A stretch of DNA of 59,543 bases from a virus: the IMG/VR virus record IMGVR_UViG_3300003267_000070, positions 1-59,543 of that record; one strand, given 5' to 3'. A model generated the notes under the pieces. The model was not told the DNA's origin, did no database searches, and saw only the letters and a list, made by a program, of their open reading frames with translations. Of this stretch, positions 35,712 through 44,459 are shown piece by piece. Each line of letters begins with the position of its first letter. Within the stretch, counting starts at the first letter, position 1. A program made the translations under genes and the position numbers.

Positions 35712-37325
35712 GTGGCCGACCCAGTCCTCCTATCTCGCATCACCTCCACCGAAAAGGCGGGTCAACTCCTGCTCAATCGCCGCCCATCAGCCTCCATCTC
35801 CGCTGACAGGTTCTACCACGGCGATCACTTTCAGAACTTTGAGGGCTGGATTGGGGAGCAGCCGCAGCCCGGTACTCCTGAGTATAACGAGGGACGCAGC
35901 AACATCGAGCGCGGCTTCGTTTCCGAGAACGTGATTAAGGAGGTAGTGGATCGGCATCGTTCCGGCTTACTGGGCCGTGAGCCGCTGTGGGGGTTTCTGC
36001 CGTCTGAAGTAACCTCACCTGCAACAGAGAGACGCCGCAAGTTGTTTAGCAAGCTATTCAAACTCGTCAACACAGTCAAGACTACGGTCCAAAGCGTCAC
36101 TCGCACAGGTCAGTTCAAGTTTGCCGACGAGGCCGACGACGCTCTGACCCTCTGGTGGAACAACCGTAATCCGCGTGAGGTGTTGAAGCAGGCGCTAACA
36201 AAAGTCCTGCTTGAGGATCGCGCAGTGCTCCACTTTCACTTCCCGCTGAACCTGCGAGATGTTAACGGTGAGATTGCCCCACAAGCCGACTTAACCTCTG
36301 CGGCCAATATCCCGCGTGTGCAGGTTCTTAGTTCAGACAAAGCGGGCGTGTTCATCGATGTAGACTCGTTGCAGGAGTTCGGCGTCTACTCCTATCAGCG
36401 AACGACAGACGACAAGCGGGTAGTTGAGTTGACATTTGTGCAGGATGGTTTAACTATCTTGCGTGTGTTAGTTGATGGGCAGGATCCACAGGACTTTACC
36501 TTTGAACTTGGCGGTCGTCTTCTCATGCACGAGCTTACCCGCCCCGCACTCATCACCCCACAGGTGATCTCGAACCAGAAGTCTCTCAACCTCGCCCTGA
36601 CTATGATGATGCGGAACGTGAATCTGGCTGGATCGCTGGAGCGGATCATTCTGAACGCTCAGCAGCCTACGCAAATTAAGCGCATTAAGGATTCCAGTGC
36701 GCCGGGTGGTTACCGCGAAGAGGAGGTTAAAGGAAACTTTTGGGTCGGGCCGGGGGCCACTACCGCGCTTAATGGTGTTCTAATCAAAGACAAAAATGGC
36801 GAGATCGTCGGTCGCGCCAACCCCAACATCTCCTACCGTGATCCCGTCAGTGTCGAAACCTTCACCGAAACCCGCGACCAGTTCTACGCCTCCATCCTGG
36901 GCCAGTGTCAGCAACGGCATGCGCTGATCTCGGGTGACGCTGTAGCTTCCGGTCGTAGCCGCAGCGAGGCCCGTGGTGAGTACCGTACCTCCCTTGCCGA
37001 CTCCAAAGACCCGGTTGATGACGCCGGCCGCTGGATACTGGAAACTGAACTACGTCTAGCGGCACAATTCTGCAACCGTACTGGTGACTTCCTTGCCCTT
37101 CGTGCAGACTTTAACTCCATCATTGAGGATGGACCAGTGACGGTTGAAGAGAGGGAGGCGAACCGGGCGGATGTGCAGGCTGGACTACTTAGTAAGGAAA
37201 CAGCTATGAGCCGTAACGGCGTGGAGGATACGCAGGCTGAACTTGAGCGGATTGCGCAGGAACCCAGGCCGGTGATTGATTTAACGAAGCAGGAGCAGGG
37301 GCAGGGAGGCAGACTGGCGGCATGA
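35712..37325 (+). CDS. Portal protein
   Basis: 537 residues, GTG start. Its size and its place after the terminase genes and before scaffold and capsid fit a portal. Seen: N-terminal helices with RFYHGDHFQNFEGW, a wing region, a long NLALTMMMRNVNLAGSLERI helix, a QCQQRHALISGDAVASG helix and an acidic C-terminus. The portal forms the dodecameric DNA entry ring. No motif is diagnostic, so the call rests on size, helix pattern and synteny. Confidence 0.8.
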   Translation: MADPVLLSRITSTEKAGQLLLNRRPSASISADRFYHGDHFQNFEGWIGEQPQPGTPEYNEGRSNIERGFVSENVIKEVVDRHRSGLLGREPLWGFLPSEVTSPATERRRKLFSKLFKLVNTVKTTVQSVTRTGQFKFADEADDALTLWWNNRNPREVLKQALTKVLLEDRAVLHFHFPLNLRDVNGEIAPQADLTSAANIPRVQVLSSDKAGVFIDVDSLQEFGVYSYQRTTDDKRVVELTFVQDGLTILRVLVDGQDPQDFTFELGGRLLMHELTRPALITPQVISNQKSLNLALTMMMRNVNLAGSLERIILNAQQPTQIKRIKDSSAPGGYREEEVKGNFWVGPGATTALNGVLIKDKNGEIVGRANPNISYRDPVSVETFTETRDQFYASILGQCQQRHALISGDAVASGRSRSEARGEYRTSLADSKDPVDDAGRWILETELRLAAQFCNRTGDFLALRADFNSIIEDGPVTVEEREANRADVQAGLLSKETAMSRNGVEDTQAELERIAQEPRPVIDLTKQEQGQGGRLAA

Positions 37326-37954
37326 CCATCATCGCCGCAGCCCTGGACCACACCGGCACTATCTACATGGGTGCCGATTCCGTCTCACTACAGGGAGACT
37401 CGTGCGTACGGCTTAACGACCGTGCAAAGGTTTACCACAAGGGTGAGTTCTTGATTGGCGGCTCCGGAACACTACGCGTCAATCAACTTATGGAGTGCGT
37501 GTTTGAGCCACCGCTGGTCAACGACGATCCCTACGCCTACATGGTCCAACACTTTGCTCCGGCATGGCGGGCGCTGGTGAAGGAACAGGGTTGTGAACTA
37601 ACTACGCAATCAGGCTCAATCGAAGCTGACGGACGATACCTCGTGGCCTTACGCGGCTGTCTGTTTGAGCTTGACTGCGGCTACGGCGTATTCAGTCCGC
37701 GTTCAGGCTTTCACGCAATCGGCTGCGCGGCGCAGGAGGCGATGGCGGGGATGTTTACCGCGCGGCAACTTGGATTCTCCGCTGAAGCGACGGTCAAGTG
37801 CGGACTGGAGGCGGCAGCGGAGTTTGATGCGAGTATTAGGCCGCCGTTTACGATCCTAAGTCTTGCAAGCCAAAGTAGGCGTAGTAATGTGGAGCGCAGC
37901 GGTGGTATAGCTACGCATCTAAAATACGTCGGCGCAGTGCCGGATCTTCACTAA
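37322..37954 (+). CDS. Ntn hydrolase with proteasome/HslV fold
   Basis: 210 residues. MTIIAAALDHTGTIYMGADS places Thr2 at the mature N-terminus once Met is removed, with the family's Asp19 (in GADS) and Lys36 (in RAKVYHKGEF) in register: the Thr-Asp-Lys triad of proteasome beta subunits and HslV. GEFLIGGSGTLRVNQL follows as in HslV. It overlaps the portal stop (ATGA) and precedes the scaffold, the normal slot of a head maturation protease. A protease role in the prohead is inferred, not shown. Confidence 0.75.
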   Translation: MTIIAAALDHTGTIYMGADSVSLQGDSCVRLNDRAKVYHKGEFLIGGSGTLRVNQLMECVFEPPLVNDDPYAYMVQHFAPAWRALVKEQGCELTTQSGSIEADGRYLVALRGCLFELDCGYGVFSPRSGFHAIGCAAQEAMAGMFTARQLGFSAEATVKCGLEAAAEFDASIRPPFTILSLASQSRRSNVERSGGIATHLKYVGAVPDLH

Positions 37955-37955
37955 A

Positions 37956-38138
37956 GTGAGCCAGCCTCAGCAAAAAATAGTTGTGCTTCCCCGCGACTCT
38001 GTTGTACTCTCTCGCGCAGAAATCCGTGAGCGTGATTTCTGGTTATCCAAGCGGCAGGCTTTACTAATCGAGCTTGCCGCGGTTGAAAAGTTGTTAGGCA
38101 TCACCCGGCGCTGCAAAGACTGTCGCGCCGCTCAGTAG
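37956..38138 (+). CDS. Small helical protein
   Basis: 60 residues from GTG 37956. Basic helix with RDFWLSKRQALLIELAAVEK and a closing CKDC. Lies between the Ntn hydrolase and a terminator. Function unknown; no Shine-Dalgarno site. Confidence 0.55.
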   Translation: MSQPQQKIVVLPRDSVVLSRAEIRERDFWLSKRQALLIELAAVEKLLGITRRCKDCRAAQ

Positions 38139-38161
38139 GCAAGGCTCCTTATTTCGGACTT

Positions 38162-38217
38162 AAGCCCGCTGCTCGAAACTACCGTAATAGTGGTTTCCGG
38201 CGGCGGGCTTTCCTTTT
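38162..38217 (+). terminator. Rho-independent terminator after head-entry genes
   Basis: AAGCCCGC (38162-38169) pairs with GCGGGCTT (38203-38210), with a second inner stem (GAAAC/GTTTC) between, followed by TCCTTTT. It would end or reduce transcription between portal genes and scaffold/capsid genes. Confidence 0.7.
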
Positions 38218-38234
38218 GTAACCGAGGATTGTTA

Positions 38235-38528
38235 ATGCGAGCAGTAAGTCCAGTCATTCCACAAGCGGACGAGGACGAGAAAGTCTACGCGGAAAATCAT
38301 CCAGTCTACGTACCTTTGCCTACGATTAAGCGCGATGATGGCGTTGTATTAACTCGGTGGTTACTTTCAGAAGAGGAAAAACAACTAGTTGCTCGTCGGG
38401 GCTACTTCTATCTGGCCGTAATTACGAACAACAAGCCATTACAGCCATTGAAATTAACAGCAGACGTGCCACCTGAGTTTCAGTATCAACCACTAGACCA
38501 AGAGTGGCCTACTGAAATTGACGGCTAA
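38235..38528 (+). CDS. Hypothetical protein, head region
   Basis: 97 residues from ATG 38235, GAGG seven bases upstream. VYVPLPTIKRDDGVVLTRWL, EEEKQLVARRGYFYLAVITN and an acidic Pro-rich end; this short beta-rich type is common near scaffold genes. Role unknown. Confidence 0.55.
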   Translation: MRAVSPVIPQADEDEKVYAENHPVYVPLPTIKRDDGVVLTRWLLSEEEKQLVARRGYFYLAVITNNKPLQPLKLTADVPPEFQYQPLDQEWPTEIDG

Positions 38529-38572
38529 CCAACCCCGCAAGACAGCGGGAAACAGTGAGGCAAGACAGCCAA

Positions 38573-39319
38573 ATGCTGAAAATTTACGATAAGTTGGACG
38601 ACGTTCCTGAACCCCTTCGCGAGCACTACAAGCTCATTGACGGCAAGTATGTGCCGGAAGTGTCGGACGATCATCCGGTAAAACTCAACAACGTCAAGCT
38701 ACTGAACGAGAAGACCACTGCCGAGACAAAGGCGAGTGGGCTGGAAACCCAAGTGACGACGTTGAAAGTGGACCTTGACAGCGCGAAGTCGCATAGTCTG
38801 CCACGAGGCCACAAGGCTGTTTCAACCGCCGAAGTGGAAGCAATGGAGCAGCTCAAGACCCACGGTACAGCCACCGAGATCGTCGCCAAGCTCACCGAGC
38901 ACAAGACGCTGAAAGAGGAATCCGAAACTCGCAAGCAACAGGACCATCTCCGCACGGTAGCCAAGACGCTGGAGTACGACGAGGATGCGTTCCTGCTGCT
39001 CCCGAAGCTTGTAACCAACTTCCCTGACCTTGAAGTCCGCGACGCCGACGGCAAGAAGACGGTGGTTGCCAAGGTCAAGGACGCCGCGGGGACGATTACC
39101 GAGAAGCCCGCCGCGGACTTTATCGCCGCTACGCCTGAATTCGGCAAGGTGGCGCTGAAGGCTTCCAGCACGGGTGTCCGCGTACCGGAGCAACGGCCTG
39201 ACTCGGGCAAGCCTTCCACGGATGACCCGATCACCAAACGCAACCAAGCCCGTGAAGCGGCGCGCGCGGCAAACCCAAACCCGCTGATGCCGCAAGTAGC
39301 AGCGGCGACGGCGAAGTAG
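38573..39319 (+). CDS. Scaffold protein
   Basis: 248 residues from ATG 38573 (a GTG at 38555 is possible). It starts with LKIYDKLDDVPEPLREHYKL and DGKYVPEV, the typical phage scaffold opening, then long charged helices (about 45-150) and a disordered Pro/Ala C-terminus. Immediately upstream of decoration and capsid genes. Guides shell assembly and is then removed, possibly by the Ntn hydrolase. Confidence 0.75.
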   Translation: MLKIYDKLDDVPEPLREHYKLIDGKYVPEVSDDHPVKLNNVKLLNEKTTAETKASGLETQVTTLKVDLDSAKSHSLPRGHKAVSTAEVEAMEQLKTHGTATEIVAKLTEHKTLKEESETRKQQDHLRTVAKTLEYDEDAFLLLPKLVTNFPDLEVRDADGKKTVVAKVKDAAGTITEKPAADFIAATPEFGKVALKASSTGVRVPEQRPDSGKPSTDDPITKRNQAREAARAANPNPLMPQVAAATAK

Positions 39320-39329
39320 AAGGAGACTT

Positions 39330-39782
39330 ATGGGACGCACAAGTATCACAGGTTCGTCACCGGGATTTGTAGTCGACTACAACGCCACGGCGCGGACAAC
39401 CGGTTTCCAGATCGACTGGACCAACGTATCCGACGACTACATCTCCGACGGACTGACTAAGAAAGTCATTCCCGCCGGCACCATCATGGCGAAGAACGCC
39501 GCCGGTAAAGTCATCCCGCGTAAGGACGTGGCGGCGGCTTTTGCGGCTAACCCGGCTGACTGGGCGGGTACGGAAACAGGCACGGGCTTCCTTGTCTCAA
39601 ACGCACAGGAGGACTCCATGAGCGCGGCGGCGACGGGATACGGGGTCTTTGGCGGCGGGGTGTTCTACCGTGAACTGCTGCCCGATCGTGAGGATGCCGC
39701 CTTCGACGATTGGGTCGGCGAAGTCGCCGACAAGGGTTACTCCGTTCGTCTGGAAACCTACTCTGACAGCCGCGCTGCGTAA
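39330..39782 (+). CDS. Head decoration/stabiliser protein
   Basis: 150 residues: MGRTSITGSSPGFVVDYNAT, VIPAGTIMAKNAAGKVIPRK, then a Gly/Ala-rich strand region with GVFYRELLPDRE. Position and the GT-x-MAK / GK-V-x-R pattern match lambda D-like head decoration proteins that cap the shell. AAGGAGA precedes the ATG. Confidence 0.65.
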   Translation: MGRTSITGSSPGFVVDYNATARTTGFQIDWTNVSDDYISDGLTKKVIPAGTIMAKNAAGKVIPRKDVAAAFAANPADWAGTETGTGFLVSNAQEDSMSAAATGYGVFGGGVFYRELLPDREDAAFDDWVGEVADKGYSVRLETYSDSRAA

Positions 39783-39789
39783 AGGAGAC

Positions 39790-40026
39790 ATGCCTGTTAG
39801 TGGAAGCGAGGTGAGACGGCCTGTGTTACTGAGCGATGCGTACAAAGCAACAACTGTAAGGACGGCGCGATGTCCGCGTTGTGACACTACTTACGTTGAC
39901 GACATTCCGTTAATCGGAAGTCTTACGTCTCCGTGTTGTAGTGATTGGGCGCTAGAACGTGGGCCGATTATCGAAAGCGACGAATATCCTTACGTTCACA
40001 GCCTTCAGGATACTTTAGGAGAATAA
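39790..40026 (+). CDS. Small zinc-ribbon protein between head genes
   Basis: 78 residues from ATG 39790 with AAAGGAG just upstream. CPRCDTTYVDD and CCSDW give a zinc ribbon; the end is acidic (IIESDEYPYVHS). It sits in the 240-base gap between decoration and capsid genes, an unusual site for such a protein. Confidence 0.6.
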   Translation: MPVSGSEVRRPVLLSDAYKATTVRTARCPRCDTTYVDDIPLIGSLTSPCCSDWALERGPIIESDEYPYVHSLQDTLGE

Positions 40027-40029
40027 CCG

Positions 40030-41157
40030 ATGGACTTCAGTTTTAGCGAAGCACTTGAGAGCCTCGGGCGTAACGCCGGGTTCCGGATAATGAACGAGGC
40101 GCGGCCCGAGTCGGCGTACTTGCTGGAAACCCTCTTGCCGGAAGTGCCTAAGCCCGACTACTTTGTCGAGTCCGCCTACATGACCATCCGTACCATCATG
40201 GCTGGTCTTGTCGGTATGTCGGCTCCCTACCCTCCGGGCGCAGTGGTCGAGGCCAGTAAGTTTCTGGAAAAGACCGCCAAGATCGCCAACCAAGTCTCGC
40301 TTGAGGAAGAGCCCCTGCGACAGATTCAGGAGATGCTCAAGAATCTTGGCTTGACCGGCGACGCCCGCAAGGAGTTCCTGGCCAATGAAGCCCTGAACTT
40401 CATGGAAAAGGTAGTACGCCAGGGTCACTGGGATACCTTCGAGTGGCTGCGGTCGCAATGCCTGTTCACCGGCAAGATTGACTGGACCTTTAACGAGAAG
40501 CATCTTGATATCGACTACGGCGTCCCGGCGACGTTCTTCGGTACACATCGCACCGGCAACGACCGCTACAACGCGGACCACGCCGACAACAAGTTCTGGG
40601 TGGACCACTACACCGCCCTGAAAGCCCTCTACTACAATGTTCGCGCCATCATCGCCCACACGGATACGATCCAGAACATCGTCAACAACGACCGGTTGAA
40701 ACTGGACGTGTCGCAAAACGGGAACGTCTTCACTCTCCGGCGCTACCGCACTCGCGGCAACGGGGAAGTCCTATCCAGCGACTCCCGTGACTCCCTGACC
40801 ATCATCGCCTACGACCTGGAGGGCGAGGTGCTTGACCCGGCCAACACGGCACTCACCAAGCGCATTCAGTTCGCCCCAACCGGCAAGATCCTCTATGTCG
40901 CCAACAACCGGCGCACCGGCTATCGCGTGGGTGAAGGCTCAACACCCGATCCGATCCGTGATCAAGCCCTTGGCTACACGCATATCGCGCCAACGGTGGA
41001 GGGTAATGGTGCGATGGGCCGTTGGGGGAGACTGTACGTACCGGAGGACGCGCAGTGGTCCATCCGCGCGGAGGGAGTGACAAACGGCCTGCCTGTACGT
41101 GAAGACGTGACGGCCACACAGGCTAAGACTTACGTGAACAGTACGGCGCTAAGCTAA
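40030..41157 (+). CDS. Major capsid protein, lambda gpE family
   Basis: 375 residues. ETLLPEVPKPDYFVESAYMT, PGAVVEASKFLEKTAKIANQ and NFMEKVVRQGHWDTFEWLRS, then GKIDWTFNEKHLDIDYGVP, are the characteristic blocks of the E-type capsid family. HK97-fold shell subunit. AGGAG precedes the ATG, and the gene directly follows scaffold and decoration genes. Confidence 0.85.
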   Translation: MDFSFSEALESLGRNAGFRIMNEARPESAYLLETLLPEVPKPDYFVESAYMTIRTIMAGLVGMSAPYPPGAVVEASKFLEKTAKIANQVSLEEEPLRQIQEMLKNLGLTGDARKEFLANEALNFMEKVVRQGHWDTFEWLRSQCLFTGKIDWTFNEKHLDIDYGVPATFFGTHRTGNDRYNADHADNKFWVDHYTALKALYYNVRAIIAHTDTIQNIVNNDRLKLDVSQNGNVFTLRRYRTRGNGEVLSSDSRDSLTIIAYDLEGEVLDPANTALTKRIQFAPTGKILYVANNRRTGYRVGEGSTPDPIRDQALGYTHIAPTVEGNGAMGRWGRLYVPEDAQWSIRAEGVTNGLPVREDVTATQAKTYVNSTALS

Positions 41158-41175
41158 GACAGGAGTAATAGACGG

Positions 41176-41643
41176 ATGAAACCAAAGACTCGACTGGTAT
41201 TAATCGCAGCCTTAGTAATCGCCTTACTCCTGCCAATCGTCGCCTACGCACAGGGCTATCGTCTCCGCTACGGCGGCGGGGTTATCGACATCAGCAGCAC
41301 TGGCGCGGTCAGACTTACTCCCAAGAGCGGGCAGGGGGTGGTTGTAGGCGGCGGCGCGGCGCTGAAAAAGGTGTTGTCGGCTACGGCGTCGGTAGACTTC
41401 ACCGCGCTGGCTGCGGGTACCTGTGAGACGTTTGACGTTACCGTGACCGGCGCAGCGGACGGCGATTCGGTGTCGCTGGGCGTTCCCGCCGCCGCATGGG
41501 CCACGACTGAGTACGCAACGATTCAAGGGTTTGTGTCGGCAACGAATACGGTAACGGTCAAGCGATGTAACCTGACCAACGCCACTACGCCGTTGAGTAA
41601 TCCGGCGGCAGTCACCGTGAGAGCAACAGTGTTCCAGTTCTAG
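41176..41643 (+). CDS. Signal-peptide protein beside capsid gene
   Basis: 155 residues. TRLVLIAALVIALLLPIVAY then AQ is a clear signal peptide; the mature part begins GYRLRYGGGVIDISSTGAV and ends with a beta domain containing a CETFDV...KRCNLTN pair of Cys. A similar Thr/Val/Ala-rich ending occurs at fibre tips. Export of a product encoded between the capsid and connector genes is unexpected. Confidence 0.7.
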   Translation: MKPKTRLVLIAALVIALLLPIVAYAQGYRLRYGGGVIDISSTGAVRLTPKSGQGVVVGGGAALKKVLSATASVDFTALAAGTCETFDVTVTGAADGDSVSLGVPAAAWATTEYATIQGFVSATNTVTVKRCNLTNATTPLSNPAAVTVRATVFQF

Positions 41644-41646
41644 TAA

Positions 41647-41976
41647 ATGCCGACCCCAACCGACGCACAGATTGACAAGGTTCGCGAGGTCACAGGCGAG
41701 AATGATTACGATCTGATTGCCGCACTAATCGAGACTCGTACCGACGCTCAATGGGAGCGGGCACTGGAGTTGATGGACGCGTGGGACGCAGAGTATCCGG
41801 CAGGTGAATCAATTGGTATTCGAGGGCAAGGGGTTGAGTTTAACCCGCATATTGACGCCGGACTTGATATCCGTAATCGCATGCGGCTGCTGTTTGGGCT
41901 ACCCGAGGTGAGGAGTGCAGCTATCACCGGGGAGTCGGCAGGCTCGGTGGTCTTGCTCAACAGGTTCGTATTCTAA
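41647..41976 (+). CDS. Head-tail connector (adaptor) candidate
   Basis: 109 residues: helical N-terminus (TDAQIDKVREVTGENDYDL, ERALELMDAWDAEYP) and a C-terminal strand. Size and its place after the capsid match gp6-type head completion adaptors. Called by synteny. Confidence 0.5.
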   Translation: MPTPTDAQIDKVREVTGENDYDLIAALIETRTDAQWERALELMDAWDAEYPAGESIGIRGQGVEFNPHIDAGLDIRNRMRLLFGLPEVRSAAITGESAGSVVLLNRFVF

Positions 41977-41980
41977 GCCT

Positions 41981-42331
41981 ATGCGATCACGAGTGGGTAG
42001 GGCTTATGACCGAGCGCGAGTCAAGATTGCAAGGAAGGCCGACAGGGTTCTTGCCGACAAGGGCCGTCTCATTATCGATGGAGTCGAGCACGATGACACT
42101 CCTTGCGAGATTAACGGAGGCTCAGGTGACGTTAACGGCGCAACTTATCGCGTCAAGTTCGCATGGGACGCTCCGGCCGCAATCGGGGCAACACTGGTAG
42201 TCGAGGCAATTGAAGGACGAGGAGAGTTAACATTGCAGTTAACTGAGCCGATTGATTCATCGACAGCCATCTGGCAGGAGTGGCGGGCAATGTCAGCGCC
42301 GAATTACGGCAGGGCGAACGTGGGATTATGA
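41981..42331 (+). CDS. Head closure/connector candidate
   Basis: 116 residues from ATG 41981. Basic start (MRSRVGRAYDRARVKIARKA), then beta strands (RLIIDGVEHDDTPCEING, TLVVEAIEG). Precedes the tail completion gene with an ATGA overlap, so it is probably part of the head-tail joining set. Confidence 0.5.
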   Translation: MRSRVGRAYDRARVKIARKADRVLADKGRLIIDGVEHDDTPCEINGGSGDVNGATYRVKFAWDAPAAIGATLVVEAIEGRGELTLQLTEPIDSSTAIWQEWRAMSAPNYGRANVGL

Positions 42332-42804
42332 TTAAGGTCAACGTTAAAGGTGAACGGCGGCTATACGCAGCGATTGACACGCTCGTCCGTGACGTCTCCG
42401 ACTTTCGCCGTCACTGGCGGCGTCACATTGACATTCGCCATCGTTACCAGAAGCAGTGGCTTGATTCACGCGGCGGCGGTACCTGGCCCAAGCTGACGGA
42501 CCTGTACCTTGAACGCAAGCGGCACGATCCACGCGCCGTGTTCCTTGAGATTCTCCAGCTTACCGGGCACCTGTATCGCTCCCTGATTGGGCGGGGATCG
42601 GATGCCGTAGTCGAGGAAGGCCCAACAAGCCTGACTATCGGCTCAAGCGACCCAAAGGCCCGTTGGCACCACGAGGGACGAGGCCGGCTACCTGTTCGTC
42701 GCGTGATCAGCATCAGCGACGAGGAGCAACGGGAGCACCAGGCGGCGATGTTTGAAAGCTTGGCGGACATTGCTCGCAGGGCTGAGTTCAAGGTTGTCGC
42801 CTGA
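42328..42804 (+). CDS. Tail completion protein, gpS-type (virion morphogenesis)
   Basis: 158 residues from ATG 42328. KVNVKGERRLYAAIDTLVRD, WPKLTDLYLERKRHDPRAVF, LQLTGHLYRSLIGRGSD and HHEGRGRLPVRRVISIS match the phage virion morphogenesis (Tail_S, PF05069-like) family, which caps and joins the tail. Coupled to both neighbours by overlaps. Confidence 0.75.
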   Translation: MIKVNVKGERRLYAAIDTLVRDVSDFRRHWRRHIDIRHRYQKQWLDSRGGGTWPKLTDLYLERKRHDPRAVFLEILQLTGHLYRSLIGRGSDAVVEEGPTSLTIGSSDPKARWHHEGRGRLPVRRVISISDEEQREHQAAMFESLADIARRAEFKVVA

Positions 42805-43325
42805 TGCCGTTTACGCCGCGTGTCTACTCGAGGTCGCGCCGGGTGATAGTTGATAACTACCTGAGTCTGGTTAAGGAGCGTAATACCGATGCGCTGGCTC
42901 TAATAGACGGCTCTTTGACTCCGTTTGCCGCCGAGAACGTACGGCGTTCAGCAGGCGGGCTGCTCACTCAGGAATTCCCCATGTTTCTCATTACCCGTGT
43001 GCGGACGGAGATTGAGGAAGTCAACGGCGGGATGCTGTTGAAAGTGGCTCACTTCATCGAGGTAATGCTCAAGCTAACCGGGCCGGGGGTAACAGTGGAA
43101 GCTGCCGAGACGCTTGAAACCAACGCTGACAAGTACTTGGAGGCAATGGATGCCCTAACGCGAGCGGTGACGCCAAACGAGTGGCGCAACGGGCTGGCCA
43201 AATGCAGCGCCCCTTATTGCGACGTGACGGACCACGACAATGACACCACGCGACGCGGCAGCGTAACCAGTTTTGTGCAGTTACCAACATTTAACGTAGA
43301 GATCCATCTCGAGGAAGGTAAGTAG
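42804..43325 (+). CDS. Tail terminator-type minor protein candidate
   Basis: 173 residues. Basic start, then alpha-beta pattern with FLITRVRTEIEEVNGGMLLK and a C-terminal FNVEIHLEEGK strand. Its place between tail completion and tail tube genes fits a tail terminator. No diagnostic motif. Confidence 0.5.
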   Translation: MPFTPRVYSRSRRVIVDNYLSLVKERNTDALALIDGSLTPFAAENVRRSAGGLLTQEFPMFLITRVRTEIEEVNGGMLLKVAHFIEVMLKLTGPGVTVEAAETLETNADKYLEAMDALTRAVTPNEWRNGLAKCSAPYCDVTDHDNDTTRRGSVTSFVQLPTFNVEIHLEEGK

Positions 43326-43330
43326 GAAAT

Positions 43331-43750
43331 ATGGGTACAGAGGAAGCAAAACTTACTACCGCTAAAACTGACGTAGCGGCGGGAATTGCCAGAGTAAAGC
43401 GCTTCGGAATTGATCCCGCAAAAATGACCGAAGCGGACGCGCTGAAACTACAACATCGTGGTATTGATCCGGATACGTTTGAGCGTAAGGCGGTCACCTA
43501 TGATGGTCTTATTGAGGAGTTCGGCCGTCCTCTAGGGCCGCAAATTTATAACGCCATCGCAAGAGCGGGATGGCGAGCGGTTCCAGCTAATCGCGGCGAT
43601 CTGTCCATTGAGACACTGAAAGATCAGTGGATGGCTCCACGGCAAGCAAAAGAGTCTGAGGATGAATTTAAAAAGCGCCTGGAAAAGCATCGTCAGACCC
43701 GTGAGCAGGTTTATAAGATACTGGCTGAGGCTGAAGGGGGTATTAAATAA
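43331..43750 (+). CDS. Helical tail-region protein
   Basis: 139 residues, charged and helical, with KRFGIDPAKMTEADALKLQH, a GLIEEFGRPLGPQIYNAIAR segment and a Lys/Glu-rich end. Overlaps the tail tube start (TAATG). Function unknown; likely structural or assembly. Confidence 0.5.
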   Translation: MGTEEAKLTTAKTDVAAGIARVKRFGIDPAKMTEADALKLQHRGIDPDTFERKAVTYDGLIEEFGRPLGPQIYNAIARAGWRAVPANRGDLSIETLKDQWMAPRQAKESEDEFKKRLEKHRQTREQVYKILAEAEGGIK

Positions 43751-44373
43751 TGGCGGGCCTACCTCATGGATGGAACGTTAATGAATTGCATCGGGGATTC
43801 GGGGAACTTTTCGTCGGGTTGGCGCTACCAGCCGACGGGGCCGTAATGGCGATTGATTTTGCTACTGGAACTCCCGATGCGACTGCGAATCCTAACGGCT
43901 TTTCCGTTGGCTACACAGCGGAAGGATGGGATTTCACCATCGAGTACACCTCCGAGCAACGCAAGGTTGACGAAGAGGAGACGGCTGTCGCTGACTTCAT
44001 CACGGAGACCACGGCGACGATAGCCGGGCAGATGGCCCAAGTGAGAAACCTTGAAAAACTATCCTTCATGCTGCCCGGATCGGTATACACCGCTCCCGCT
44101 GGTACCCCAACTCAAGTAGAGAAAATCACTGGCGGTGGCGGCACTACCTTTGATTATTTTACAGCCGCTTTGATTTGGCCCGACGATGATGACGATGCTG
44201 TGTTTTGGTGGATCATGCTTTATCGCTGCCTAAACACTGGCGGTCTAACCATCGGCATCGGTCGCACAAAGGATGCCTTAGCTCCTGTTACGCTTTCAGG
44301 ACGTGCTGTCAGCAGTCGCACGGCTGGAGATCGCGTCTACGCAAAAGTGCGCGCTGAGGACGTAACTCCGTAG
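43750..44373 (+). CDS. Major tail protein candidate
   Basis: 207 residues. Beta-rich: VGYTAEGWDFTIEYTSEQRK, QVRNLEKLSFMLPGSVY, AALIWPDDDDDAVFWWIMLY, then VTLSGRAVSSRTAGDRV. Size, strand content, its place before the chaperone, and a following terminator-like hairpin fit the tube protein of a siphovirus. Confidence 0.65.
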   Translation: MAGLPHGWNVNELHRGFGELFVGLALPADGAVMAIDFATGTPDATANPNGFSVGYTAEGWDFTIEYTSEQRKVDEEETAVADFITETTATIAGQMAQVRNLEKLSFMLPGSVYTAPAGTPTQVEKITGGGGTTFDYFTAALIWPDDDDDAVFWWIMLYRCLNTGGLTIGIGRTKDALAPVTLSGRAVSSRTAGDRVYAKVRAEDVTP

Positions 44374-44401
44374 TAGCCCGCTTAACTAGTTTTTACAACC
44401 A

Positions 44402-44449
44402 GTGCCGTCGGCGTCGTGAGAACGATTAGCTTGGCGGCACGAACTTTTT
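44402..44449 (+). terminator. Partial terminator/attenuator after tail tube gene
   Basis: GTGCCG (44402-44407) pairs with CGGCAC (44435-44440), then a TTTTT run at 44445-44449. The stem is short with a 27-base loop; it probably reduces rather than stops readthrough from the abundant tube gene. The 12-mer TTACAACCAGTG overlapping its left arm also occurs at 57342. Confidence 0.45.
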
Positions 44450-44459
44450 AGAAGGAGAA

